DNA of 64,000 nt from Cunninghamia lanceolata. Taxonomy: Eukaryota > Streptophyta > Pinopsida > Cupressales > Cupressaceae. Location of the stretch: the NCBI GenBank assembly GCA_027924645.1, contig BSBN01000252.1:5518001-5582000 (forward strand). Reading direction: 5' to 3'. Shown piece after piece: positions 48,991-60,299 of this stretch; within the stretch, counting starts at the first letter, position 1; the number at the start of each line of letters is the position of its first letter. The notes beneath the pieces were generated by a model. It ran no database searches, was not told where the DNA came from, and saw nothing but the letters and a program-made list of their open reading frames with translations. Made by a program: the position numbers and the translations under genes.

Positions 48991-51769
48991 TGTAATGATC
49001 TGCCTTGTTGTATTTTTTTTATATTTTCTTAATAGTGTTATTTTTTATTATATTGTGGTCTTTCAGAACTAGACAGAAGTTGCAGAAGGGGTTTTTTGGT
49101 TTTGCATGTTTGTTTTTTTGCACAAATACAATGAAATATAAACATGCAACAAATACCCAGAAAATCTAAAACCCTAATGCATAAATGAACAACTACCCAG
49201 AAAATCTAAAACCCTATTGCATAATATGAATTATAAACACATACCCAGATGACAAACTTCAACTTCATATGTTGGCTGTAGCTGAACCAACATTATATGC
49301 ATCATAAAATCACTCCAAAACTTCATAGGATGAGGATTCTTCTTCAAACCAGCTGCTGCAACATATTTCCAGACCTTGGGTGCCCTTGGTAAGTATTCTA
49401 CCATTCACAAACATTGGGCGATTCACCCAACAAACACACCATATTTTGGTCTGGGTTGGTACGACCAAGTACAAATGATTCCAGCATGTTAAAACTCCAT
49501 AAAACTCTACAGAATCTGTCACAACAATCACTGTTATGATCTGCAGCTCACAAGAAGACCCAACGCCTAAGTTTATGCAAGGTAACCCATCAAAAAACCC
49601 TCATACGTTTGCTGTAGGATGTACGGCTAGGATTGAGGTGTATTGTAATGTCCCCTTCTAGCTAGTTCCAGTTGTCAGTAAGATCAGCCTATTATTTTGA
49701 CCCTCGCAGGCTAATGGATTTGGATAGAGGGTCTTTAGAGGCAGATACTTGGTCATTTGATGACATTATTCATCTCCAGAGCTTTGTTTGGTTTAGGCTT
49801 GGCCTTTGCAGAGGATTTGGGACTCAGTTTGCATACTTACTATTTATAGTAAGTCATTTAGCCAGTGGAGTCCAGTGTGACTATTTATAGTAAGGCACCT
49901 GGACGTGATTTGATTGCAGTGTGATCCCAGAGTTCAGTTGACATGGTGAAATAAGGTGTATTGAGCAAGTTATGTCATTTAATTGTTACTAAAGGTGACT
50001 TTAATAATAATTATTAATGAAAAGCATATTATAAAGTATATGTTTCTACTTTATGACAAATGGGGACATGACACTTACAAAGTACATTAAATGACTTATT
50101 GATTTGAGCGCCCATTATGAGGTTCTATCATAAAGTCAACAAAAGCATATTAAATAGCATTTTTAATGGTTAAAAGCCAACCAAGTGGATCGACGTCTTT
50201 GGAGAAAGTATATAAGAGCCCAAAAAGCAAATCGACCGTACCTTTTGAGCATTGTCTTTTTGGAGTTCTTTGGCGTTTTGTGAAGAGAGACCAAGGGTTT
50301 CTGCAATCCAGTTTCATACCAGCATTGGAGAACGAGTTTTCTTCATTGCCATTGCTTCCTGGAGGTGTGCAACATCATCTGAAGGTTTGCTTAATGATTT
50401 GACTTCATTTAGAAGTCAAAATAGTGCAGATTTGAGAAGAGACATTCAAGGTTTTGACCCAGATTTCTTGCGAAGGACATTCAATTGCTGTGGCTGCATT
50501 TAATAAAGGTTTGGCACAATTTCCAGGGGCCGTACAGCATCATAACTGCCAGCTGTACCTTCTCCAGGCCACATGTGTTTCTCTTAGGCTAAGACGCCTA
50601 GCATTTTGGGCCCATATCTCTTTCATTGTTGGGGTCCAGTCACATAGAGGCATCTTGGGTGGTTTATAAGGTGGAGAACACCTTCCTTACAGCAGATCGA
50701 TCACCTTATCAGTCAAAATTAATTGCTGCCATTGTTTCCAGATTTTCAAGATATTCATTAACTTCATTATCCGGGTATGCATTATAATGTAAAAGTCTAA
50801 AGAGACAATCTTTTGATAATATATTATCTATTGCAGCATTAGTATTTCAGTAGTTTGTATATTTTTTGTCTTTATCTTTCCTGGCACTATTTTCAGAAAA
50901 ACAACAAAACCACAAAAACAAACAAAAACATCAGTTCAGCTACATAGCATTTGCATTCAGAGACGAGGGTTCTTACATGTACGGCCAGCCATGGATGTGC
51001 AATAACATCTATCAAAATACCACAAACCACTGAAAACTATCCATAAACCTTATTATCAACTGCTCACAAAATCAGAAATATATTATAGTGAAACTCCATC
51101 AATATGTTCTCCTGTAAGCACAAGCGAAGCCTTTGAAGGAAGCTCCCTGCAAACCCTTCTTGATGCTGTCTCTCAAGCACGAAGAAGGCAGTCTCATAGA
51201 GGGCTACGTCCCTGCAAAACTCCAGTTCAAACCCTAAGCCAATGCTCAGAAATTTGCTTAGACAAATATCTTTTCCAAAGAGAGTTCGAAATGAAGTCTC
51301 AAATGCCTTTTTATAAACTCTCCAGAAACCCAACGCCCAAAAAGGAGGGAGTTTTATTTTGTTTTAAATTTAAAATAACCCCTTATCCCTCCATGGAGCG
51401 CTTGCCCTTCCTAGCACCACAACTTTAAGTTATAACTTAAAGTTCATTTTAGAAAGTTACTTTATTAACTTAAAGTAACCATAGCTCATAAAATATTATA
51501 AGTTAAATATTAAATTTAACTTATACTTCAAAATATAATCCCCTGGTTGCTCTTTGAAGTCCAACTGCAAGTGCTAGGTGCTCCAACTGACAGCCTATAA
51601 CTAGTAAGTTGGCCAACGCCACTTGATACCCCCTGTCCAACTTACTATAAATAGTAAGTCTTGGAATAACGACCAAGATAGGTTCCCTAACCATATCTAC
51701 TAGCCTACGGGAACCCAGGAGTAGGCTAATCACATCAACTCTCTGAAGAGCTAAGGAGGGGACATTACA
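48991..51769 (-). repeat. Solo LTR split by a younger LTR, duplication GAGTA
   Basis: Ends TGTAATGATCTGCC (48991) and GGGGACATTACA (51769), flanked by GAGTA (48986-48990, 51770-51774). Removing the nested LTR (49644-50977) leaves about 1.44 kb, similar to the related LTR at 37,865. A hairpin TAGCCTAC / GTAGGCTA is at 51701-51728. Confidence 0.9.
49644..50977 (+). repeat. Nested solo LTR, duplication TGTAT/TGTAC
   Basis: TGTAATGTCCCC (49644) to GAGGGTTCTTACA (50977). The flanks are TGTAT (49639-49643) and TGTAC (50978-50982), one mismatch. It is opposite in orientation to its host LTR. 1,334 bp. Confidence 0.85.
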
Positions 51770-51774
51770 GAGTA

Positions 51775-53429
51775 CATATGGATAGTAGGTGCATGAGTCT
51801 TGTAAATGGGGTCATAATGAATGTCAAAATACATGTCTAATGATGTGAGTGTGAAACAAAATAAAAATGAAGTTAGGAAAAAATATTAGCTCCAAAGAAG
51901 AAACAAGAGTACAATCAAAATGTAAAAACATTGTTGTGGTTGCATATGACATTGATTGGAGAAGGAAGAATATGTGATGAAGACATCATTATGTATTTGT
52001 GCATGGAAGACTGTGGAAACAAATGCATGAATTGTGTGACTTGTTTTGTGGAGGGTTTTGTTCAAGGGGGATTATTATTGATTCAGAGTTTGGGAATTTG
52101 AGGCTATGTGATTGGGTTGCATAGATTATCACAAATTTGGCAAGGATTTGTGAAGGGTTTTTGGTTCTAGCTATAAATATGGATCCCATGATTTTAAAGG
52201 ATGTAGAAACATAAGAAGGATCAAGACTTTCTAGTTTTTTTTTTTATTGATAATTGAGGGGATATATTAGGGACCCTTGGCCAATAAACAAAAAGAGCAT
52301 GAAGCTAATGGCTTGCTGCTGGGATGAAGCTTGGACACATGACCAATGATGACAAAAATTATAAAAGAGGAATACCTCATTTCCTAGCTAAGCACCAATA
52401 ATATTTGAAGGTGGCAGAAAGAATAGCTATCAAGCTGAATTACATATGCCGAACAACCAACAAAAAAAGACATAACTTATGCCACATCTTAATGAGATAA
52501 TGTTGGAGAAGATGGCCCTCCCATCTCAGTATCACTCCAAACTATATCAATTTCCTTATGCTCTAGAGCATCCAGTGCCATATCCATCTCCATCATTGTA
52601 GGAACTGCTTGACCATGTCTGCAATGATGTAACATCATTGCATTCATTTCTTTTGTTCTAACCTCCACTTGGCTATGTCTAGCGCTACCACCGCATCGAC
52701 CCTTGCCCTTGTTGCGACCTTTGCCTCTTCTTTCAGGGATGCCCAAGTGAATGAAGGGTATGTTCTTGCCATTCATTTGAGTACAAAGATTGGATTTTTT
52801 TATGTTCCATGTGACCAAATCACCTCTACATCCAAAGCATGGTGAATTTTGGTGGCTAATGTCTCCTTCAAACCCATTTGCAATAGATTGCTTAATGACT
52901 ATCTCCAAGCTTTCAACAATTGACTAATATTTACAAAGCCCCCCTTCCATTGAGTGGGGTGAGGGGTTTGCCACTCCCAACTGGGGCCATCGATTAACAT
53001 GATCGTGCTTTGCTCTTATGACAAATGTTGGGGCAAGCAGGGCTTCTCCTTCCTAAGTTTGCATAAAGATTGGTTTGGGAAGCAAGCTTACTATCTTTCA
53101 GTGTCCCTTATTGCTCACTTCAATGTCCTTTGCTGAAATACATCAAATCAATATAATGCAACCATAGGTAATCAAACTTGTGTTGTAGGAAGTGAATGCA
53201 TTACTACAAGGTATGGAGTGGTGAGATGCCAATCCTTGGGGGCCTGACCTTCATTTTGCAATGCCAACAACAATCACCTCATCATTTTGTGATGCACCAC
53301 TGCTAGTGCCATGAATATCATAGAGTGATTTCAGTTGCTCAAAATTAGGAGCCAACTTATCCTTCACAATGAATTCAACCAACCAGGAGAAAACCTTTCA
53401 ATCACAAATTTGGATGCCATATTTCTCTA
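51775..53429. other. No firm gene; one unassigned minus ORF
   Basis: The minus ORF at 52489-52908 (139 aa) contains SPCFGCRGD and a basic stretch (RRGKGRNKGKGR). It could be part of a decayed retrotransposon protein, but no family is recognised. A 10-12-T run lies near 52240. The rest is uninformative. Confidence 0.35.
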
Positions 53430-54381
53430 GGAGGTGGCCTCAATTATTCAAAGATACTCATCAACATGTAAGGAAGTGCCATGTATGCTAGACCTCTGCT
53501 CATAGAGAGAGGAATCCAGCAATGCTTCTGCAACCAGTTTACGAGGTAAAGCCAATTGCCCAATTTGGCCTATATTTTATAGGTGTGATTAACCCAAACT
53601 CTTCTGCAAGACACAAGTTTATCTTGACAGCAACAAATTATTGCACAAGGTGGAGTGAAGCCCAAGCATACAAGGATTGCACTATTGATACCGTCATCAA
53701 ATTCCTAGAAGAGCATATTATCACTAGGTTTGGAATACCATTGGCTTTGGTATGTGATAACGGCCTTGCTTTCTCTTCTGCCAAATTATTACAATGGGTA
53801 TTTGAACATGTGGTAATTTTGAAATTTTCATCCAATTATTATTCACAAGGAAATGGTGTTGCTGAATCTACTAATAAAAAAATAATTGATGTAATTAAGA
53901 AATTGTTGTAAAGGAATCCTAGGGATTGGCATACTAAGGCGAAATTTGCACTTTGGGTTGATAGGACTTGGATTAAGGCTTCTTTGGGTACATCATCATA
54001 CCACATAGTTTTTGGACTCAACTCGGTTTTCCCTGTGAACTTGAAGATCCCAACCTTGCAATTCATGAGAGACTACCTAGGGGATGAGGATAAGATAGAG
54101 GCCAGACCGCTAAATCTTCTTAGTTTAGAAGAGAAAAGAGATGGTGCATTAGAACACTTTGTGAAACATCTAGCAGTGATCAAGATATGGTTTGATCAAG
54201 GCCTTTAGGATAAAGCTATAGAAAAGAAGGGAGACCACTCTAAATTTGACAAACTTTGGTTAGGACCCTTCCAAATAACAAAGATTCTTGGAGATAATGC
54301 TTTCAGAATTAGTTCTTTGATAGGAGAGCCTGTCCCATTGCCAGTCAATGGGCAGTATCTCAAGTATTATTTTGCTGATTA
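53430..54381 (+). pseudogene. Ty3/gypsy integrase without chromodomain
   Basis: Frame pieces read WPQLFKDTHQHVRKCHVC (end of the HHCC zinc finger), a TAG where Gln is expected, then the core: GLYFIG, RFGIPLALVCDNG and GNGVAESTNKK. After a TAA (53909) the frame resumes at about 53912 (DWHTKAKFALWVDR, GTSSYHIVFG) and ends with LPVNGQYLKYYFAD and TAA (54379-54381). That ending is typical of the Tat/Athila branch. The first catalytic Asp (expected in GLDFIG) is Tyr, so the enzyme could not work. No reverse transcriptase was found upstream. Branch assignment is by the C-terminal motif and the lack of a chromodomain. Confidence 0.85.
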
Positions 54382-55067
54382 AGGTGTTAAGGGGACTCCT
54401 TCCTCCTTGTACATGGTAGAATAGGATTTTGGTTTTTCTCGTTTGCTTGTTTTGATGTTTGGATGTATGCTTGTTGTTCTCTGTTTGCTTTCCTTTTTAT
54501 TTTTTCTTTTAGTTTTGAGGTCATCCGTGAAGTGCTTGAAACATGTTCACTTGGTCTTCTGTTGTCTTGATCCACTAACCTTGTGCTTCTTGGAGATTAC
54601 ATGGGTTTTGCACTGGTCGTAGCCTTGTTGTTGTATGATTTGAGATATCCAGTGATAGGTGGAAACTTGCTTGGGAATCTTATATTTCTCACATCTTAAT
54701 ATTCCTGAGGACATTTTACGACTCTCAATCGTAGTTGGGTATTGGATGAAAAGTTGTCCAGTTGCTGAGTCACTAGCCAAGTACATTTGGGGTGGCTCCT
54801 CCACAAGAAATCAGTGGTAGAACAACTCATGAACCTTGCATCAGAATAAAAGCAAAATTGAATGAATCAAGGGACTAACATTAGAAGAAAAAAGGGAAGA
54901 TGATGGGTCTAGGGACAAAAGATCCTAAAAGAAAAAAAAGAAGAGAAAGTCATGTATATATATAAAATGATTGAAAGAAGATACTTAAAGAACAAAGGTG
55001 CTTAGGAAAGAAGAAAAGTCAAAGGCTTGAAGGAATGATCGTAAACAAAGAGGAGAAATAAAAGAGG
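54382..55067. other. Sequence after integrase, no gene
   Basis: T-rich then A-rich (purine-rich 54900-55067). It contains several purine tracts, but none is followed by an LTR of the same element. Confidence 0.4.
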
Positions 55068-55072
55068 GTAAC

Positions 55073-56056
55073 TGATGCAGGGGCATCAGGGGCCTCATAA
55101 GCATAATTTTTGTCATGTTTGGTTTTTAGGTTGTTTGAGTGTTTTGGAGTCTAATAAGATCATTTATGACCATTTGGGATCATGTTGATCCATTTTGGAG
55201 TGTTATAGGTTCATTAGTTCAAAATTGCAAAAGTATCAATGTTAGTGGTTATGTAGCTGAGGTAAAAGGTGTCAAAAATCAAGAATCGGTTACAAGCAAA
55301 TCAAGAAACCGTTTCTAATTAGTTGGAATTGATGAGAAATGCATAAAAAACACTCTCCAAACTCGAATGAGGAGAGACATTGTATTTTGAAGTTTGATGA
55401 ATAAAAACCCTATTTTTCTGTGTATTCCAACATTGCAGACCTGTTCTTTCTATTTGTACGACCTTGTACGAACAGTTACAAGCATGAAAATGGTTGGAAA
55501 AGTTGGAGAATGTTGTTAGCTTTCAAATGCTTTTGGTTTGACTTATTTTCATTATGTTTTGTGAAAGTTATGATCATTTTACTAAGAGCAGGTTTGCGAG
55601 TTTTTTTTTTTCTGAAAGTTGAAGTCTGAAAACACGCATGGTACGGCCTGGTACGACCTCATATCAAGGAATATAATAGATGGATGGAAAGATATTTGTT
55701 TCTAGTTTACAATGCTTTTGGTTGCATGTGATTTCATTAGGTTTTGAGTGAGTTATGACATTTTTACTGAGAGCAGTTCTGTAACAGTTCTAGGGTTTGC
55801 ACAGGAACAGTCTTGTTTTTGCCCCATTCCATACAAAGAAACCCTATTCCATTTTGATATATGTTAGATAAGGGCCAAAAGGGTATCCCAATCAGGTCTT
55901 TAGGAAAAGTTATGACCAAAAAGGTCTTAGTTGCTGCACTCGAATGGCCACTAGGCTAAGGACAACTAGAAAAGGAATGTTTGAAGGTTGCAGGTCAGAG
56001 GTCTCTTGTTAGTGATTCAAGATTGTTTTAAGCATTGACTTGATAGCTTTGCATCA
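55073..56056. repeat. Solo LTR of another family, duplication GTAAC
   Basis: TGATGCAGGGGC (55073) to GCATCA (56056), flanked by GTAAC (55068-55072, 56057-56061). 984 bp. It contains paired GTACGRCC motifs (about 55457 and 55641). Its last 115 bp belong to the 144-bp segment repeated at 58,215. Confidence 0.88.
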
Positions 56057-56085
56057 GTAACAAAGAAGCCCTACGCTGCTAGGTA
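55942..56085. repeat. 144-bp duplication, left copy
   Basis: Identical by eye to 58215-58358. It comprises the end of the TGATGC LTR, its target duplication and 24 bp of flank, and stops exactly at the start of the LTR at 56086. Confidence 0.95.
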
Positions 56086-58210
56086 TGTCATGTCCCCAAT
56101 TCCGGAATGATGTTACATGGAGGTAATTGGTTAGCCTATCATCTATTCCCGTAGGCTAATGGATTGGTAAGGGAATAATTGGCTAGTTGAGTGGGCTTCC
56201 ACACATGGAGATTTGGAAAGTTAGCTTAACTAGTATATTTGAGCTACATGGAAAATGCAATATTAAGATTGTGTTTTCATTTATTTGAATTTGAATTTGA
56301 GTTTGACAAATAAGGAGGGAAAATGAAATCTTTAATTACATTTTCTCTAATCTATTTTGTATGGAGATGTGTAATTATGGATAGCTCCAGGTAGGACCTA
56401 TTTATGAAAGAGTTTTTGACAAGTCAAAATGGGCCCAATTCAAATTTAATATCAAGCCACATGGATCGATGCATGAAGAATATCCAATGTTCTTTCATAT
56501 GAGTCTTGTTTATAGAGCCAATGTCTATGCTAAAGAGGGTTCGATTTGCATTGAGGAATGCAAAGCTCATTCGCCAAGTAGAAGACATTTAAAATTGCAA
56601 GTGTGTGGTATCCAAAGCCTAAAGGGGAGCGATCAAGAAGTTGAAATTATTTAATTTGTTGCATAGCAATTTTAAATGCAATGATACCCTTGCAAGGAGT
56701 GGCGGCGATCATGCATGGAGCGGTTATGTGAGGTAAAAAGCATTTAAAATTATATTGTTTGATATAATAAATGCTAGCATTCTTGTATGAAGTGGCGGCG
56801 GTTAAGGAAGGATCTATTTTAAATGCAAAACAAAAACAGAATTAAATGATTGTTGCTGACCGTCCAAGAAGGGAGATGATTTTAAATGCTAGCTCCTTCA
56901 TCAAATGCATTCGCACTAGCATTAAGAGGTTCGATTGGGTAGTTTGGAGGTTTTTAAATGCAAATTGGCATCATTTAATGCAATCGCCCAATCATTGCAA
57001 GTACTAGTTGGAGGTTAGAAGGATTTTAAATGCATTTCAAACACAAAATTAAATGCATGTAGCTGATCGCCCAAGCAAAGAAGAAGATTTTAAATGATTG
57101 CAATCTCAAAATTCAATGCAAGTGTCATAGGCCAAGCTTAAGGAGGATCGATCCATAAAGGAGGAGCAAAATTCATTTAAAATAATTGAAAATTATTTTA
57201 AATGAAAGCATTTCAAGTGAGATCATTCAATATTGTTCCGTTTCCTTAATTTCTATTGATGGATTTCAAAATGCATTCCAAAATTGCCAAGAGAATGGAC
57301 ATCAAAGCTTGAGGAGTTTAAATAGATGACTTGAGCTTCATTTTGGAATGAATTATGCTATGGTATGTTTTCTTTTATTATTGTTTATGACTGAAAATTC
57401 CGATTTTCTAGTTATTTTTCAAGAAGATGTTCCCTTGAGTGTTGTGGTGATGATCCCATAACAATTTGTGAGATGTTGTCATACAGATTTCATCATTGGA
57501 TTACATTTGTAGGTTATTTGAAGAAGTTTGGAAGTGACATTGATATCTAATTGAAGCTCTTGGTGAAGAGGATTGACTACCAAGGTAGTTGAGTGAATTT
57601 GAAACACATTCTAGATGGTATTTTCATATTTTGCAGGGTCTGATTTTGCAACAGCAGGGTTCTGATTTTTATAACAGCAACTTTACATTGGAATTTCAGG
57701 GCTTTTTAGGTGAATTTGATCAAGGGTTTGAAGATTGAAGAGTGGTTCTTGATAGAAGACATTCCTATGCATCCATAGAATGCATCGGGAGGAGTTATTT
57801 CATGATATTTCATTGTAAACCCTTGGCTGGGCAAACAGTACACTTTCAGCAGTCATATCAGCATACAGAAAGTTGACATCAGAATTTTATTGAAGCTCTT
57901 TCAAGGGTATTTTGTGTCCATTTGATAGCCATCATCATTCTAGAGGCTTTGGGCTATAGTTGTATGCAAAGTTTGATGTATTTGGGCTTCCAATTGATTT
58001 GTAATTAAGTCTGATATAAAATCAGACATGGACTGAAATAAATTCCAGCCACTTGACATTTCATCTTTCATTTTCATATATGCAAAGTTGATGTGAGTTT
58101 GATGTGCTACAATTCCTTATTCATTTGGTGAAGCTATTTAATTGACGTGTGCAAGAAATCTTATCTAAATTTGCAAAAAAATTCAGTCATTTCTAGAAGG
58201 GTCTTTTACA
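56086..58210 (+). repeat. LTR flanked by a 144-bp duplication
   Basis: TGTCATGTCCCC (56086) to GGGTCTTTTACA (58210), 2,125 bp. The ends and a hairpin TTAGCCTA / TAGGCTAA (56131-56159) put it with the other TGTMATGTCCCC LTRs. No 5-bp duplication exists; the flanks are the 144-bp copies, with four extra bases (GTTT) on the right. Confidence 0.8.
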
Positions 58211-58214
58211 GTTT

Positions 58215-58358
58215 GAATGGCCACTAGGCTAAGGACAACTAGAAAAGGAATGTTTGAAGGTTGCAGGTCAGAGGTCTCTTGTTAGTGATTCAAGATTGTT
58301 TTAAGCATTGACTTGATAGCTTTGCATCAGTAACAAAGAAGCCCTACGCTGCTAGGTA
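58215..58358. repeat. 144-bp duplication, right copy
   Basis: Identical to 55942-56085, then continues into GGTCTTCC, presumably the original flank. Confidence 0.95.
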
Positions 58359-60299
58359 GGTCTTCCTCATGAACAAGGGTACTTGATAAAAGGAAAAACT
58401 GTGATCAAAGGATCTCAAGGCCAGGATCCCTATAATCAGGCTATGATTGCTTTGTGGATTGATAATTTATGTAACTTAATTCCCCAGTCTGCAGTGAGGA
58501 TCTTGACTTGCCTTAGGGGAAGGAATGAATACACTTGCACACGCGTGGATTTTTGGGCAGTGGATACTTGGATTTGGTTCATTTTGAGCCCGTCAACAGT
58601 TGGTTGCATGAGGAACACTCTCATGTTAATTTTTAGGGGTTCAAGAAGGTTGGATCAAGTTTTTCTTTTTTAAATGCTTGTAGCATTTTTTTAGTTGGTT
58701 CGCCATTTGTTGTGCTTTGCACACACACGCCCCATTTTGGCAATGTGGATCCCCCTTCCTCTTATTGTTTTTGTGTATTTAGTCTTTTGGTTTTAACTTT
58801 TTTTGAGGCTTTAATGTTTTGTCTTGGTCAGTCTTACTTTCAGTCTTGTTTGTTTGGTTTTCAGTGGTTTTTACCCTTGCCTATTGTCAGAGTATCGGGG
58901 ATTGTCATTTTAGCATGACAGTAGAATCATACCCGAAATCCTAACGTTTGCATGTTGCATGGTGAAACTTCGGCTTGTCGTGGTTTGTCATTTTGGTATG
59001 ACAGTAAAAGCCTCCTCGACATTCCGACCCCAAGGACAATACTGTTGACTTGGTGTGTCACCCTCGTTGGACATTCAGAGTTTGTTATTTAGGTATGACA
59101 GTAAAACCTTTTGAGATGTCCCAATAGTAAGGGATTTGACCCGAGTTTGACCTACCCTTGACCTCTTCATTTATTGTGACTGTTTCCTACACATGTGTGA
59201 AGAAGGGGTTTTTATTTTTCATTTGCCCATTCATTTTTACTTTTTACTTGTGTTTTACCTCTGGTGATTTGATCTTGTATGCAACATCGAGGCTGCTAGT
59301 GCGTCTTGATTGCGTCTGATCGTGATTTGTTCTTGCTTGCGTGGCCGCCTTTCATGTTTTCTTTGCCTTTACCTTGTTTGCCACATCTTTTCAGGTAGGG
59401 TTTCGCATTTTCCTTGCATTTTAATGGTGTTCATACCTGTCTTTGTGCTTTTCTCTAATTTTGATCTTTGATTTCTACCTTCTGGGCTCTTTCCTCTATA
59501 TTTGAATCAATTCAGGGGCCTTCCACGTTCATGTTGTCGTTTCATTAGGGTTTTCATTTTGCCCTTTTTAGTTTCGTGTTTTCAATCATTTGAATCCTTT
59601 GATGTTTGGCGTGTTTACCAATGTTTTTCGGTGACTAGTGTCATTTCCTGATCTCCGATCCTGTTATTACATCATTTATCTAAGTCTTTTGAGATCGCTC
59701 TATTGGATGCTACCATTTTGGTTTGCCTTTTGGGCATGTGGAAAGGTTCCCCTCCGACCTTTGACCTCTGATTCCCGATAACCCAGTATACTAAAAATTT
59801 TGGGATCGGGAAGTCGGGTTTATCCATTTCATCTTGCCATTTGGTAGGCAACAGAGGTTATCCCGAATCCTCGACTCCCAACGGTACAATGCATTAACCA
59901 TTTTTGAGTCTTGTCGTTGGGTCTGTTAGTTTACCGTTGTATTTTGACATGTGTTAGGGATTGTCTTTGATCCCCGACACTCTTAAGTATTTACCTTATC
60001 AAGATCATGGTGTCGGGTCTTCTTGTTTGTAGTGCTCTTTTGGAATAGGTTCAGGGTTTGCCCTGATCTTCAATTCCCAATAATTTCAATTAGACTTCCT
60101 TTGAGTCGAGAAACCAGGTTTATAAGTTTTGGCACTCCCCTTTTTTGAGCATAAGTCATAGGATCTCCCCGAGCTCTGACCCCCAGTGTCTTGCGTTGTA
60201 TTATCCCTTGGGTGGGTATCAAACCTCTGGGATCTCTGACGGTTTATTTGCTTTGATCCAGCTGTATTTTCAAGGATATGCTTTAAGATGTTTTCAATA
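58359..60299 (+). other. Leader-like region with degenerate hairpin repeats
   Basis: Pyrimidine-rich. Three GTCAT...ATGAC(AGTA) units lie about 85-95 bp apart (58904, 58987, 59084). More diffuse CCCGA/TCGGG-containing units continue to about 60240. The 96-aa ORF at 58383-58673 has no recognisable domain. It could be the untranslated leader of the coding region that follows. Confidence 0.4.
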
